A DNA stretch of 64,000 nucleotides, taken from the NCBI RefSeq assembly GCF_900104185.1, contig NZ_FNIZ01000014.1:1-64000 (forward strand), read 5' to 3'. Origin of the DNA: Halobacillus aidingensis. Its GTDB lineage: Bacteria > Bacillota > Bacilli > Bacillales > Halobacillaceae. Both the position numbers and the translations under genes were made by a program. The notes under the pieces were generated by a model that ran no database searches, was not told where the DNA came from, and worked only from the letters and a program-made list of their open reading frames with translations. Positions 8,256-16,866 of the stretch are shown in pieces; positions within the stretch are counted from its first letter, which is position 1, and every line of letters starts with the position of its first letter.

Positions 8256-9845
8256 ATGGGAATCTTTACGCGATTCTTCAGGAATAACCGTGACAAATTA
8301 GCAGACCGTCATATGTCTGAACCTTCAAATGAGAAAGAAAGACCGAGCTCAAAGAAACTGTCAGAAAACGTGAAATATATTTTAGATGCTTTTCATCAAT
8401 CCAATGATTTGAAGATCCGCGTATTGAAAAAAGGAGATGCGGCTCTTTTATATTTTGAATCCTTAGCTGAACACGAAAAAATTCATGAGAAAATTTTTGC
8501 ACCCATCGAAATGGGACACACAGAAGACGTTTTCCATCTTCCTAATGCAAAACAGACGAATGACTTAGAAGAAGTTGTTCGTACACTTTTACGTGGACAT
8601 GCCATTTATATGGAAGAAGGAAAAAAAGAAATTTCACAGTTCAGTGTGACTTCTTCATTTGGCCGGACGCCAGAGGAACCACAAAACGAGAGGGTAGTCC
8701 GCGGGGCTCACGATGGATTTGTCGAAAACATGATGACAAACATTAATCTTGTCCGAAAAAGAGTGGAGCATAGGGACTTAACAATAAAGTATTTTAAGTT
8801 AGGTAAGAAAACAAACACGAATGTAGCTGTTGTTTACATGGATGGAATTGCTGATCCTATGATTGTCCAAGAGATTGAAACAAGGTTACATTCCCTTGAT
8901 TCGGATATGATTCACAGCCCGGGGCATATCGAAGAATTTATAGAAGATAAGTCGAACTCACCTTTTCCTCAGATGTTGAATACCGAGCGTCCTGATAGAG
9001 TAGCGGCGAACCTGGTGGAAGGAAGAGTAGCCATCATGGCGGAAGGAAGTCCTACCACCCTCATTGCACCAGCGACTTTTTTTATGTTTTATCAGGCTCC
9101 AGATGACTATAACATGCGCTGGTTCACAGGGACGTTTGTACGACTAATTCGTTTATTCAGTTTTATCATAGCTGTCACATTACCTGCTTTTTATATTGCT
9201 GTGGTCAGCTTTCATTTTGAGGTCATTCCGGATGAACTGATTATTCCTGTTAAAGCATCGATCAATGAGATTGCCTATCCTCCGATACTGGAGGCTCTTG
9301 TGATGGTTATCATCATTGAACTGATTAGAGAAGCGGGGATTCGTCTCCCGGCGCCAATCGGTCAGACAATCGGGATCGTGGGAGGTCTCGTCATTGGTGA
9401 CGCCGTAGTCCGCGCAGGGCTTGTTTCCAATTTAATGGTCATCGTAGTTGCTTTGACCGCCATTGCATCCTTTGTCGTTCCTTCCAATGAATTGAGTACA
9501 GCTCTTCGGTTGTTAACTTTTCCACTAATCATACTCGCAGGTACGATCGGTTTTATAGGGATCGTATTTGGAATGTTGTTTATCATCATTCACTTGACCC
9601 GGCTACAATCTTTTGGTGTCCCTTACTTTGCTCCACTTGCTCCATTGAGTCTGGTTGATTTAAAAGATACGTTTGTCCGTTTGCCCATGTATATGATGAA
9701 GCTTAGACCGAAGGATGCTCATGCAGTTAAACCTATAGCTTTGAACCCTTCAAGGGAGTGGAAGAACCGTGATGAACAGAACCAATCAAAGCAAGGAAGC
9801 GGGGGAAATGACCAACCCTCCTCAACAGATGACACAACAAAATGA
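8256..9845 (+). CDS. Spore germination receptor A subunit (GerA/GerKA family)
   Basis: 529 aa from the ATG at 8256, 6 nt after TAGGTGAT. A hydrophilic N-terminal domain of about 270 residues, with FSVTSSFGRTPEEPQNERVVRGAHDGFVENM-type family sequence near 130, precedes about five membrane segments (about 280-470). GerA-family A subunits sit in the spore inner membrane and form the nutrient receptor with B and C subunits, the next two genes. The tail is Asn/Gln/Ser rich (residues 505-529) and is overlapped by the B gene. The nutrient recognised cannot be predicted. Confidence 0.9.
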   Translation: MGIFTRFFRNNRDKLADRHMSEPSNEKERPSSKKLSENVKYILDAFHQSNDLKIRVLKKGDAALLYFESLAEHEKIHEKIFAPIEMGHTEDVFHLPNAKQTNDLEEVVRTLLRGHAIYMEEGKKEISQFSVTSSFGRTPEEPQNERVVRGAHDGFVENMMTNINLVRKRVEHRDLTIKYFKLGKKTNTNVAVVYMDGIADPMIVQEIETRLHSLDSDMIHSPGHIEEFIEDKSNSPFPQMLNTERPDRVAANLVEGRVAIMAEGSPTTLIAPATFFMFYQAPDDYNMRWFTGTFVRLIRLFSFIIAVTLPAFYIAVVSFHFEVIPDELIIPVKASINEIAYPPILEALVMVIIIELIREAGIRLPAPIGQTIGIVGGLVIGDAVVRAGLVSNLMVIVVALTAIASFVVPSNELSTALRLLTFPLIILAGTIGFIGIVFGMLFIIIHLTRLQSFGVPYFAPLAPLSLVDLKDTFVRLPMYMMKLRPKDAHAVKPIALNPSREWKNRDEQNQSKQGSGGNDQPSSTDDTTK

Positions 9846-10932
9846 ACAAAAGCTGTCGCAAAGGCAGTTTTTCTTTATAATTGTTCAAACTCAAATCGGT
9901 GTCGGTGTGCTTTCTGTTCCATATGAACTTCATAGTGTAGCCAAGCAGGATAGTTGGATATCCCTGTTATTAGGAGCGGTAGCGATTCAAGTTCTTCTTG
10001 TAGGAATCTGGTTCGTTGCAAAGAACTTCCCGCATGATACGTTGTTTACTATGAACGATAAAATGTTTACGAAATGGGTAGGAAGGCCGCTTTCCATCTT
10101 ATATATTTTTTATTTTATCGGCGTAGGTACGTTAATCATTTTATTGTTTTCCCGAATGATCAGTATATGGGTCTTACCGAACACCCCATTGTGGGTTATG
10201 GCTCTCTTAATGGTTACGGTTTGCATGTACATGGTTGGTGGTGGGCTGCTTGTACTTGGCCGGTTATACACGATGCTCTCTTTCCTACTGGTTTTTCTAC
10301 TGTGCCTCATTATTTTTTCAACAAAGGAAACACATATTATGTACTTGTTCCCAATGTTGGAAACAGGGTGGGGGAAAATATTTGCTGGAATTAACAAAGC
10401 CATTTTTTCTTTTTTTGGCTTTATCGTTTCCCTTGTTATTTTTTCAAAAGTGGAAGGGACAAACAAACAAAAGTTGAAAACGATTGTGATGGCCCACTGG
10501 TTTGTTACGCTTTTCTATTTGTTTACGGTTTTTGCGAGCTTTACCTTTTTCAGCACGAGTGAACTTCCATTAGTTCCTGAACCTGTGCTATATATGTTGA
10601 AGACATTTTCACTCCCGATCATTGCACGTATCGATTTGTTTTTCATATCGATTTGGGTCATTAATGTGGCAACCTCTTTTGCTACCTACCTTTATTTATC
10701 GAGTTTAGGTCTTTCCGATTTATTTAAAAGACATTCGCAAAACCAATGGATCGTTGTCGTTGGTATCTGCGTATTTTCCATAAGTATATATATTGGTTTA
10801 GATATGTCAAAAATTGAAACTTTCAATAAGGTAGTTACCTATTCTGGTTACATTTTTTCTCTCACTCTTCCGCTGATTATGGTTCCTGTCAGTTATTTGA
10901 GAAAGAAAAAAGATAAGGGGGGGGCATCATGA
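9772..10932 (+). CDS. Spore germination receptor B subunit (GerAB/GerKB family)
   Basis: 386 aa if started at the ATG at 9772. A GTG one codon earlier and an ATG at 9808 (AAGGA 10 nt upstream) are alternatives, because the frame overlaps the A gene by about 70 nt. It belongs to the amino-acid-permease-like (APC) superfamily with about ten membrane helices and the opening family motif QIGVGVLSVPYEL. In GerA receptors this subunit is thought to bind the germinant. It overlaps the C gene by ATGA. Confidence 0.88.
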   Translation: MNRTNQSKEAGEMTNPPQQMTQQNEQKLSQRQFFFIIVQTQIGVGVLSVPYELHSVAKQDSWISLLLGAVAIQVLLVGIWFVAKNFPHDTLFTMNDKMFTKWVGRPLSILYIFYFIGVGTLIILLFSRMISIWVLPNTPLWVMALLMVTVCMYMVGGGLLVLGRLYTMLSFLLVFLLCLIIFSTKETHIMYLFPMLETGWGKIFAGINKAIFSFFGFIVSLVIFSKVEGTNKQKLKTIVMAHWFVTLFYLFTVFASFTFFSTSELPLVPEPVLYMLKTFSLPIIARIDLFFISIWVINVATSFATYLYLSSLGLSDLFKRHSQNQWIVVVGICVFSISIYIGLDMSKIETFNKVVTYSGYIFSLTLPLIMVPVSYLRKKKDKGGAS

Positions 10933-12050
10933 AAAAATATTTAATAGCTGGTATAGTGAGTCTCTTGTTCCTTACTGGGTGCTGGGATGAAAGACAGTTT
11001 AAAAACGTCAAACTAGTCCTTTCTTTGGGCTTTGACCAAGGGGAAGAAGGACAAATTATACAAACGGTCTCCATCCCTTCTGTTAGTAGAGCTACCGAAG
11101 GTCCGGGAAGTGAAAGTCTACAAATATTATCAACTTCAGCACACACTCCTTTACAAGCAAGGGGGAAGATTGACCGAATGATACCGGAATCATACGATCC
11201 AGCTAAAGTGAAAGTAATTGTTTTAGGAGAAGACCTTGCGAAACAAGACATCTATCCTATCCTTGACGACATGTATCGCAATCCAAGAAGTAACTTGAAT
11301 GCTTACCTTGCAGTAGTAGAAGAAGGGACGGCCCAGGATGTTATAAGTATGAATCATACTGGGGCGACAAGAATCAGTAACTATATCAGCGGGTTGCTGG
11401 AGGCTGCGGTTTCGTCCACTCATGCAACTGGTGAAAACCTTCAACTTCTCTGTGCGGAATTATTGGAACCGGGAATCGATTTTTCTATCCCGCTACTTAA
11501 AATAGAAGATGATGGAAATTTACTCACTTTCAGCGGTATGGGGTTGTTCCATGACAAAACTTATACAGGAGAAAAAATCGGAGCAGAACAAACGACACTG
11601 TATATGCTGTTGCAAGGGGAAAAGGGAAGAGTCGCCCGTTTGACTAAAAAGATTGATGATCATGGGAAAGATGAAATCCTGGATTATATCACGGTGAGTG
11701 TAGCGGAAAATGATCGAAAGATGAAAATAGAAAATAAAGATGGAGAAATTGCTGTAACCATTAATCTTGATATGAAAGTGAAAATCGTGGAATACCCTTC
11801 CGATCATTTATATGTGAAAGGTAGAATTGAGGAAATTGGCAAGAAGCTGTCCAAGAAACTTACTGATGAGTCTGTAGACATTATCAGTCAGGTCCAGGAA
11901 GCGAACAGTGATGTATTCGGGATTGGAAGAAGAGTGAAAGCTTATCATCCGGAAGTCTGGAAGGAATTAGACTGGAGGGAAGAATTTCCGGAAATATCGA
12001 TTGAGCCTAAAGTTAAGGTAGAAATTATCCAGCACGGGATCATTAATTAA
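10929..12050 (+). CDS. Spore germination receptor C lipoprotein (Ger(x)C family)
   Basis: 373 aa. A signal peptide with lipobox LTGC (Cys19) is followed by WDERQFKNVKLVLSLGFD, the usual GerC opening (CWDxxE/Q). GerC subunits are lipid-anchored on the outer face of the spore inner membrane and complete the A-B-C receptor. The start overlaps the B gene stop (ATGA) and follows a run of G that serves as a strong ribosome site. A short lipoprotein gene follows after 82 nt. Confidence 0.9.
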   Translation: MKKYLIAGIVSLLFLTGCWDERQFKNVKLVLSLGFDQGEEGQIIQTVSIPSVSRATEGPGSESLQILSTSAHTPLQARGKIDRMIPESYDPAKVKVIVLGEDLAKQDIYPILDDMYRNPRSNLNAYLAVVEEGTAQDVISMNHTGATRISNYISGLLEAAVSSTHATGENLQLLCAELLEPGIDFSIPLLKIEDDGNLLTFSGMGLFHDKTYTGEKIGAEQTTLYMLLQGEKGRVARLTKKIDDHGKDEILDYITVSVAENDRKMKIENKDGEIAVTINLDMKVKIVEYPSDHLYVKGRIEEIGKKLSKKLTDESVDIISQVQEANSDVFGIGRRVKAYHPEVWKELDWREEFPEISIEPKVKVEIIQHGIIN

Positions 12051-12132
12051 AATTTTTTCCTCCTATGTGAAACCTTTTTGGGATTCATCTCGTCTCTATA
12101 TTAGAAACATAGAAATGACGGGGGAAAGCAGT

Positions 12133-12630
12133 GTGTGGAAAAGGTTTGGTGTTTTAATTTTCTTGTTGTTTATGATCAGTGCTTGTAGTAGTAAAACCCA
12201 CGCGGTCCCTAGTGGATACCATTCTTATAATATGGAAAAGGTGTCTTCGGCCGTTGAACAATTGGAGTTTCAGCCAGATCTTCCTGAGTATATCCCTGTA
12301 CCGATGATAAGTGTCGTTTCAGACATTTATCAGGATGAAGGTACAGAATTGATGGACTTGAGTTTTTATACACCGGATAATGATCTGTTGACCATTAAAT
12401 TTTCCCAAGAGGAAATCGATACTCCGTGGATCGCTCCGGAAGAGCTTTCCATCCTCGACAATATAGACGGATTTTATGAAGATAACCGTTTTTCCAAAAA
12501 GTTGACCTGGGAAAAAGATGGAGTAACTTACTTAATGACTTACCGCGCCAGTGTGGCGTCTGAAGCAGGTAATGAACAGAGTGTGACACGACAACAATTG
12601 GTTGAAGTGGCCCGCTCGTTTCATTCATAA
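12133..12630 (+). CDS. Small lipoprotein trailing the germination operon (unknown function)
   Basis: 165 aa from GTG at 12133, preceded by GGGGGAAA at a normal distance; the longer frame to 12067 has no ribosome site. The N-terminus WKRFGVLIFLLFMISACSS is a lipoprotein signal with Cys near residue 17. The mature part is acidic and predicted beta-rich (LPEYIPVPMISVVSDIYQDE), loosely resembling small secreted DUF4367-like domains, which I cannot confirm. No separate promoter is clear and a good terminator follows, so it may be the fourth gene of the ger operon. Function not recognised. Confidence 0.72.
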   Translation: MWKRFGVLIFLLFMISACSSKTHAVPSGYHSYNMEKVSSAVEQLEFQPDLPEYIPVPMISVVSDIYQDEGTELMDLSFYTPDNDLLTIKFSQEEIDTPWIAPEELSILDNIDGFYEDNRFSKKLTWEKDGVTYLMTYRASVASEAGNEQSVTRQQLVEVARSFHS

Positions 12631-12656
12631 AATGATTATACCTCCCCTATGGTATA

Positions 12657-12691
12657 GCACCCACCGACTGACCACCGGTGGGTGCGTTTTT
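12657..12691 (+). terminator. Terminator of the first germination operon
   Basis: GCACCCACCG and CGGTGGGTGC form a 10-bp GC-rich stem followed by GTTTTT. Confidence 0.92.
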
Positions 12692-12775
12692 AATTCCTAA
12701 ACTTTTCCTCTACATACATAATTTTATTAGTAAGAGCCACACTACATCTGACACTAAATAAAGGAGTGAGAGCAC

Positions 12776-13399
12776 TTGAAAGTATGGATGTGGTTAGGCG
12801 CTATCATTTTTGCTGCGGTGTTGTTTGTGCAAACCCCTCAAATGACTCATGCAGCAACGGATACTTACACAGTTAAGAGTGGGGATACATTATGGAAGAT
12901 CTCGAAAAAATACAAAATTGGTTTGAGTGAAATCATCAATGCAAACCCACAGTTCAACAACCCTGATCTGATTTATCCAGGAGACAGGGTGACAATTCCT
13001 CTGAAAGGGGATATCAAATCAGTCGAAAGCCAAGTGATTGACTTGACGAACCAAGAAAGAGCGAAAAATGGTCTTCCTGCACTGAAAGCCAATTGGCAGT
13101 TATCACGCGTGGCAAGGTACAAGTCCAGAGATATGGCGAATAAAAATTATTTTTCCCATACATCTCCTACCTATGGGTCCCCATTTGATATGATGAGAGA
13201 CTTCAATGTTTCTTACAATCGCGCTGCAGAAAACATTGCGGCTGGACAACGAACGCCACAGGAAGTGGTCAATGGATGGATGAACAGCCCGGGACATAGA
13301 AAGAACATTCTAGATCCAAATTTGACACAAATCGGCGTAGGTTATGCACAAGGTGGAAGTTACGGTCACTATTGGACACAAATGTTTATTACGCAATAA
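12776..13399 (+). CDS. Secreted LysM-CAP protein (SafA/YkwD-like)
   Basis: 207 aa from a TTG start 9 nt after AAGGAG. A signal peptide (about 1-26, ending THA) is followed by one LysM peptidoglycan-binding domain (about 29-74: YTVKSGDTLWKISKKY...IYPGDRVTIP) and a C-terminal CAP/SCP domain (about 85-205) with YFSHTSP, ENIAAGQRTPQEVV and GWMNSPGHRKNIL. This layout is common in Bacillaceae proteins annotated as SafA-type coat assembly or YkwD-like proteins. It would act in the cell wall or spore cortex/coat. A terminator follows. Location is inferred; the catalytic capability of bacterial CAP domains is uncertain. Confidence 0.86.
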   Translation: MKVWMWLGAIIFAAVLFVQTPQMTHAATDTYTVKSGDTLWKISKKYKIGLSEIINANPQFNNPDLIYPGDRVTIPLKGDIKSVESQVIDLTNQERAKNGLPALKANWQLSRVARYKSRDMANKNYFSHTSPTYGSPFDMMRDFNVSYNRAAENIAAGQRTPQEVVNGWMNSPGHRKNILDPNLTQIGVGYAQGGSYGHYWTQMFITQ

Positions 13400-13403
13400 A
13401 TGG

Positions 13404-13440
13404 AAGGACTGTCGTTCTTAGAAGATGCGGCAGTCCTTTT
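13404..13440 (+). terminator. Terminator after the LysM-CAP gene
   Basis: AAGGACTG and CAGTCCTTTT pair around a long loop, with T run. Confidence 0.8.
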
Positions 13441-13450
13441 GTTGTGGCCT

Positions 13451-13505
13451 TTACAATTATTCCAAATTTGAGTATGATGAGTAGAGTGTTTGATAATGAT
13501 TATCA
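13451..13505 (+). promoter_or_regulatory. Promoter and perfect 7-1-7 Fur box of the siderophore operon
   Basis: TTACAA at 13451-13456, 16 nt, TATGAT at 13473-13478. Just downstream, TGATAATGATTATCA at 13491-13505 is an exact 7-1-7 Fur box. Binding there would block transcription when iron is plentiful. Confidence 0.9.
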
Positions 13506-13526
13506 ATAACAATGGAGGTTTTACAT

Positions 13527-14483
13527 ATGAAGAAAAGTATAGTTTCGTTATTTATGCTCGTCCTTGTACTTGTTTTAAGTGCATGTGGAGGATCTTCTGA
13601 AGACCAAACTTCAGAAGATCCACAGGCTGACAGCGGTGAAACAGCGGAAGATACACGTGTCATTGAACATGAAATGGGAGAGACTGAAATTACAGGTCAG
13701 CCTGAGAAAGTCGTTGCTCTGGAGTTTTCCTTTGTTGACAACCTTGCCTCTTTAGGGGTTTCACCTGTCGGCATCGCAGACGATGATGATTCAGAACGCA
13801 TCATCGAACCAATCCGTGAAAAAATCGGTGATTATACTTCTGTAGGTACGAGGAAGCAGCCTTCCTTAGAAGTGATCAGCTCCCTGCAACCTGATTTGAT
13901 TATTGCAGACATGAAAAGACACAAAGATATTTATGATCAGTTGTCTGACATTGCTCCGACGATCATTCTTCCTTCTCTAGCCGCTGATTATGAAGGGATC
14001 ATTTCAAGCTTTGAAACGGTTTCAAAAGCGATGGGAATGGAAGAAAAAGGGGATGAAGTATTAGCTGACCATGAAGCGAAAATGGAAGAACTTCGTGCTC
14101 AGGTCCCTGAAGATGAAGAACGCACAGTCCTTCCTGCAGTCGTAGCGGATAGTGGGTACTTCGCTCACAATATGGAATCCTACACCGGTTCACTTTTAGA
14201 ATCCATCGGTTTAAAAAACGCGATCCAGAGTGGTGACGAACGCTACAATAAAATCAACTTGGAACAGGTCGTTGAATTCAATCCAGATGTGATGTTCCAT
14301 ATGGTGGCTGGAGATCAAACGGTCGTTGATGAATGGGAAAGCAATGACTTGTATCAGAATATTTCAGCAGTGGAAAATGGAGAAGTTCACGAAGTGGATC
14401 GTAATATGTGGTCCCGTTTCCGAGGATTAATTTCATCTGAGAAAATTCTAGAGGACGCTATCAACTATTTATATGAGGAATAA
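13527..14483 (+). CDS. Iron-siderophore ABC transporter substrate-binding lipoprotein
   Basis: 318 aa from the ATG at 13527, which follows GGAGG; an in-frame ATG 15 nt earlier lies on the ribosome site. Lipoprotein signal with LSAC (Cys near residue 20), an acidic linker (EDQTSEDPQADSGETAED), then a type III periplasmic-binding fold with the FecB/YfmC pattern EKVVALEFSFVDNLASLGVSPVG and a C-terminal Trp-Arg-rich helix. It captures ferric siderophore, probably citrate-type by similarity to YfmC, outside the membrane and delivers it to the two permeases downstream. The acidic linker fits a halophile. Confidence 0.88.
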   Translation: MKKSIVSLFMLVLVLVLSACGGSSEDQTSEDPQADSGETAEDTRVIEHEMGETEITGQPEKVVALEFSFVDNLASLGVSPVGIADDDDSERIIEPIREKIGDYTSVGTRKQPSLEVISSLQPDLIIADMKRHKDIYDQLSDIAPTIILPSLAADYEGIISSFETVSKAMGMEEKGDEVLADHEAKMEELRAQVPEDEERTVLPAVVADSGYFAHNMESYTGSLLESIGLKNAIQSGDERYNKINLEQVVEFNPDVMFHMVAGDQTVVDEWESNDLYQNISAVENGEVHEVDRNMWSRFRGLISSEKILEDAINYLYEE

Positions 14484-14489
14484 TTCTTT

Positions 14490-14526
14490 AAAGAGCGGAG
14501 GGGAGGCCCTTCGCTCTTTCCTTTTT
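14490..14526 (+). terminator. Hairpin between the binding-protein and permease genes
   Basis: AAAGAGCG pairs with CGCTCTTT, followed by CCTTTTT. Its position suggests partial termination that would make more binding protein than permease. Confidence 0.75.
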
Positions 14527-14590
14527 ACCAGGGGACGCTTTCCTATTGTTTGTGATATGGTGAAAAGAGTATATAGATAGGAGAATTCAA

Positions 14591-15610
14591 GTGCAGCATT
14601 TATCTGAGCAATCATCCGTAGTCAAGTATAAAATGGTCCTTATCTTCTTGTTAGGTATTCTTGTCCTTATTGCGAGCTTTATCGCAAGTTTAAGCATTGG
14701 TGCCTATGCCATTTCGTTTGCCGATGTATTGAAACTTTTGTTTTCCCCTGATGAAGGGAAAGCCGCCTCCATCATTCATACAATCCGCTTACCGAGGGCT
14801 CTTGTAGGAATCATTGTCGGCGCATGTTTAGCTATTGCCGGGGGAATTATGCAAGCCATTACGAACAACCCTTTAGCCTCACCTCAAGTGTTTGGAGTCA
14901 ATGCAGGGGCTTCGTTAATGGTGGTCGCCGGGGTTGTACTCTTTCCAGGGCTTGGTTCTTCAACGCTCGTATATTTCGCATTCTTAGGTGCGGCTGTCGG
15001 AGGGGCGATTGTCTATTCTCTTTCTTCAACAGGGGGCGGTATGACACCAGTAAAATTGGCTTTGGCAGGAATTACTGTCCACCTGTTTCTATCCTCTTTA
15101 ATCGAAGGAATCGTCCTTTTTCATGAAACATCAACCGAAGATGTTCTTTTTTGGCTTGCCGGCGGCATCGATGGTCGTAACTGGGCCGATGTCCGGTTAA
15201 TGATCCCGTGGTCACTGACTGGCCTCATCGGCGCATTATTTCTAGGCAAAGGACTAACGATTCTTGGGTTAGGTGACGATGTCGCGAGAGGATTGGGACA
15301 GAAAATTGGATGGATCCGGGCTTCATCAGCCATTTTAGTCATTCTATTAGCCGGTATTTCTGTAGCGGTTGCTGGTCCAATCGGTTTCATAGGTTTGATC
15401 ATACCGAATATTGTACGAAAGCTCATGGGGTCCGATTATCGACTGGTACTTCCGCTGTCAGCCGTCTTTGGTGCGGCATTATTAACGATCTCTGATGTGC
15501 TGTCAAGGTTCATTTCATTTCCTGCAGAATCTCCGGTGGGTATCGTAACGGCATTACTCGGAGCCCCATTTTTCTTATATTTGGCTAGCAAGGGAGGACG
15601 AGCAGCATGA
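14591..15610 (+). CDS. Iron-siderophore ABC permease (FecCD family), first subunit
   Basis: 339 aa with a GTG start after TAGGAG. About ten membrane segments. FecCD/BtuC motifs are present: RLPRALVGIIVGACLAIAGG, NNPLASPQVFGVNAGAS, and a cytoplasmic coupling loop with GDDVARGLGQKIG. It forms a heterodimeric channel with the next gene, whose ATG overlaps this stop codon. Equivalent to YfmD by gene order. Confidence 0.9.
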   Translation: MQHLSEQSSVVKYKMVLIFLLGILVLIASFIASLSIGAYAISFADVLKLLFSPDEGKAASIIHTIRLPRALVGIIVGACLAIAGGIMQAITNNPLASPQVFGVNAGASLMVVAGVVLFPGLGSSTLVYFAFLGAAVGGAIVYSLSSTGGGMTPVKLALAGITVHLFLSSLIEGIVLFHETSTEDVLFWLAGGIDGRNWADVRLMIPWSLTGLIGALFLGKGLTILGLGDDVARGLGQKIGWIRASSAILVILLAGISVAVAGPIGFIGLIIPNIVRKLMGSDYRLVLPLSAVFGAALLTISDVLSRFISFPAESPVGIVTALLGAPFFLYLASKGGRAA

Positions 15611-16599
15611 GCTTGAAAAAGATGCATCCAATGACGATTATTATTTCCCTTACTCTACTCGTCTTATTAGGAGCTTTTCTTTCGATTGGTGTCGGCGCTG
15701 TTTGGATTCCGCCTGGTTCCATATTCAACTATTTTGTTGGAGTGGATGCAGGGGGCAGTGGCTATATCATCGAGAATTTCCGATTGCCGCGAATTATTAT
15801 GAGCTTGTTGGTAGGAGCTGGATTGGGGATATCTGGAGCAGTATTACAAGGAATTATTCGTAACCCGCTGGCTTCACCTGATGTCATTGGGATTACCAAG
15901 GGAGCTGGATTTGCAGCCGTCGCTGTAATTATCCTCTTTCCTTCTTTGCCTGTCATCGGTCTTCCGATTGCTGCGTTCATAGGAGCGGGTCTGGTCACAA
16001 TCGGCCTTTATATCTTCGCTTTTAAAAGGGGCGTGCAGCCAGCGACACTTGCTCTTGTGGGTATTGCGTTAGGAGCGATTTGTCAGGCGGGAATTCAGTT
16101 CTTGACGGTAAAATTTCCGTTGGAAACGAATGCAGCGCTCGTCTGGTTGACGGGTAGTTTATGGGGGAAAGATTGGACAGATGTGTGGATGCTGCTGCCT
16201 TGGATTGTGATTGTTGTCCCCATCACATTTTTCCTGGCTCCAAAACTTGATGTACTTAGTCTTGGAGACGATGTCGCAGAAGGGCTCGGAGAACCTGTCA
16301 GAAAAGCAAGGTTGTTATTATTGATCATAGCGGTTATTCTTGCAGGTGCCTCTGTAGCTGTTGTCGGCACACTCGGATTCGTCGGGTTAATTGCGCCACA
16401 TATTGCGAGGCAATTGGTAGGGAACAAGCATATCTATCTGCTACCTGTTTCAGCGCTTACGGGAACGCTACTCTTAATGGTTGCTGACAATCTGGGCCGC
16501 GGCTTGTTTCCACCTACAGAAGTCCCAGCAGGAATTTTTACTGCTGTTATTGGAGCCCCGTACTTTTTGTTCTTATTGAGAAAAATGCAAAAGTCATAG
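15607..16599 (+). CDS. Iron-siderophore ABC permease (FecCD family), second subunit
   Basis: 330 aa, overlapping the preceding permease by ATGA. Same family motifs: RLPRIIMSLLVGAGLGISG, RNPLASPDVIGITKGAG, and coupling segment LGDDVAEGLGEPV. Equivalent to YfmE by order. The expected ATPase (YfmF) is absent: a strong terminator follows at once and the next gene is nupC. The transporter must borrow an ATPase encoded elsewhere, as several B. subtilis siderophore systems do with YusV. Confidence 0.9.
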   Translation: MSLKKMHPMTIIISLTLLVLLGAFLSIGVGAVWIPPGSIFNYFVGVDAGGSGYIIENFRLPRIIMSLLVGAGLGISGAVLQGIIRNPLASPDVIGITKGAGFAAVAVIILFPSLPVIGLPIAAFIGAGLVTIGLYIFAFKRGVQPATLALVGIALGAICQAGIQFLTVKFPLETNAALVWLTGSLWGKDWTDVWMLLPWIVIVVPITFFLAPKLDVLSLGDDVAEGLGEPVRKARLLLLIIAVILAGASVAVVGTLGFVGLIAPHIARQLVGNKHIYLLPVSALTGTLLLMVADNLGRGLFPPTEVPAGIFTAVIGAPYFLFLLRKMQKS

Positions 16600-16633
16600 A
16601 AAAAGAAACGTCAAAGGCGTTTCTTTTTCTATG
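16595..16633 (+). terminator. Strong terminator of the siderophore operon
   Basis: CATAGAAAAAGAAACG pairs perfectly with CGTTTCTTTTTCTATG (16 bp). The arm overlaps the permease stop codon. Confidence 0.88.
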
Positions 16634-16866
16634 TGTACAAGTGTATACCCATATGACAAAATTTTATTAAGATCCTTAAAAGAGGATAAACCCTTAGAAA
16701 TAAAGGCATATTAGAGCATAGGATAACTAGCATGTCATGATTTGTTATTTATTACATACAAATAAACCTTGCATGACGTCTGACAACCTGATAAAATCCA
16801 TAGTGGAATTACTTGATGTAAGCATTTTCATAAATACTTTATTTACCAATTAGGGGAGGACTTATT

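Noticed and set aside
16634-16866. Riboswitch before nupC
   Set aside because: The AT-rich gap shows only a weak dyad and no recognisable aptamer core.
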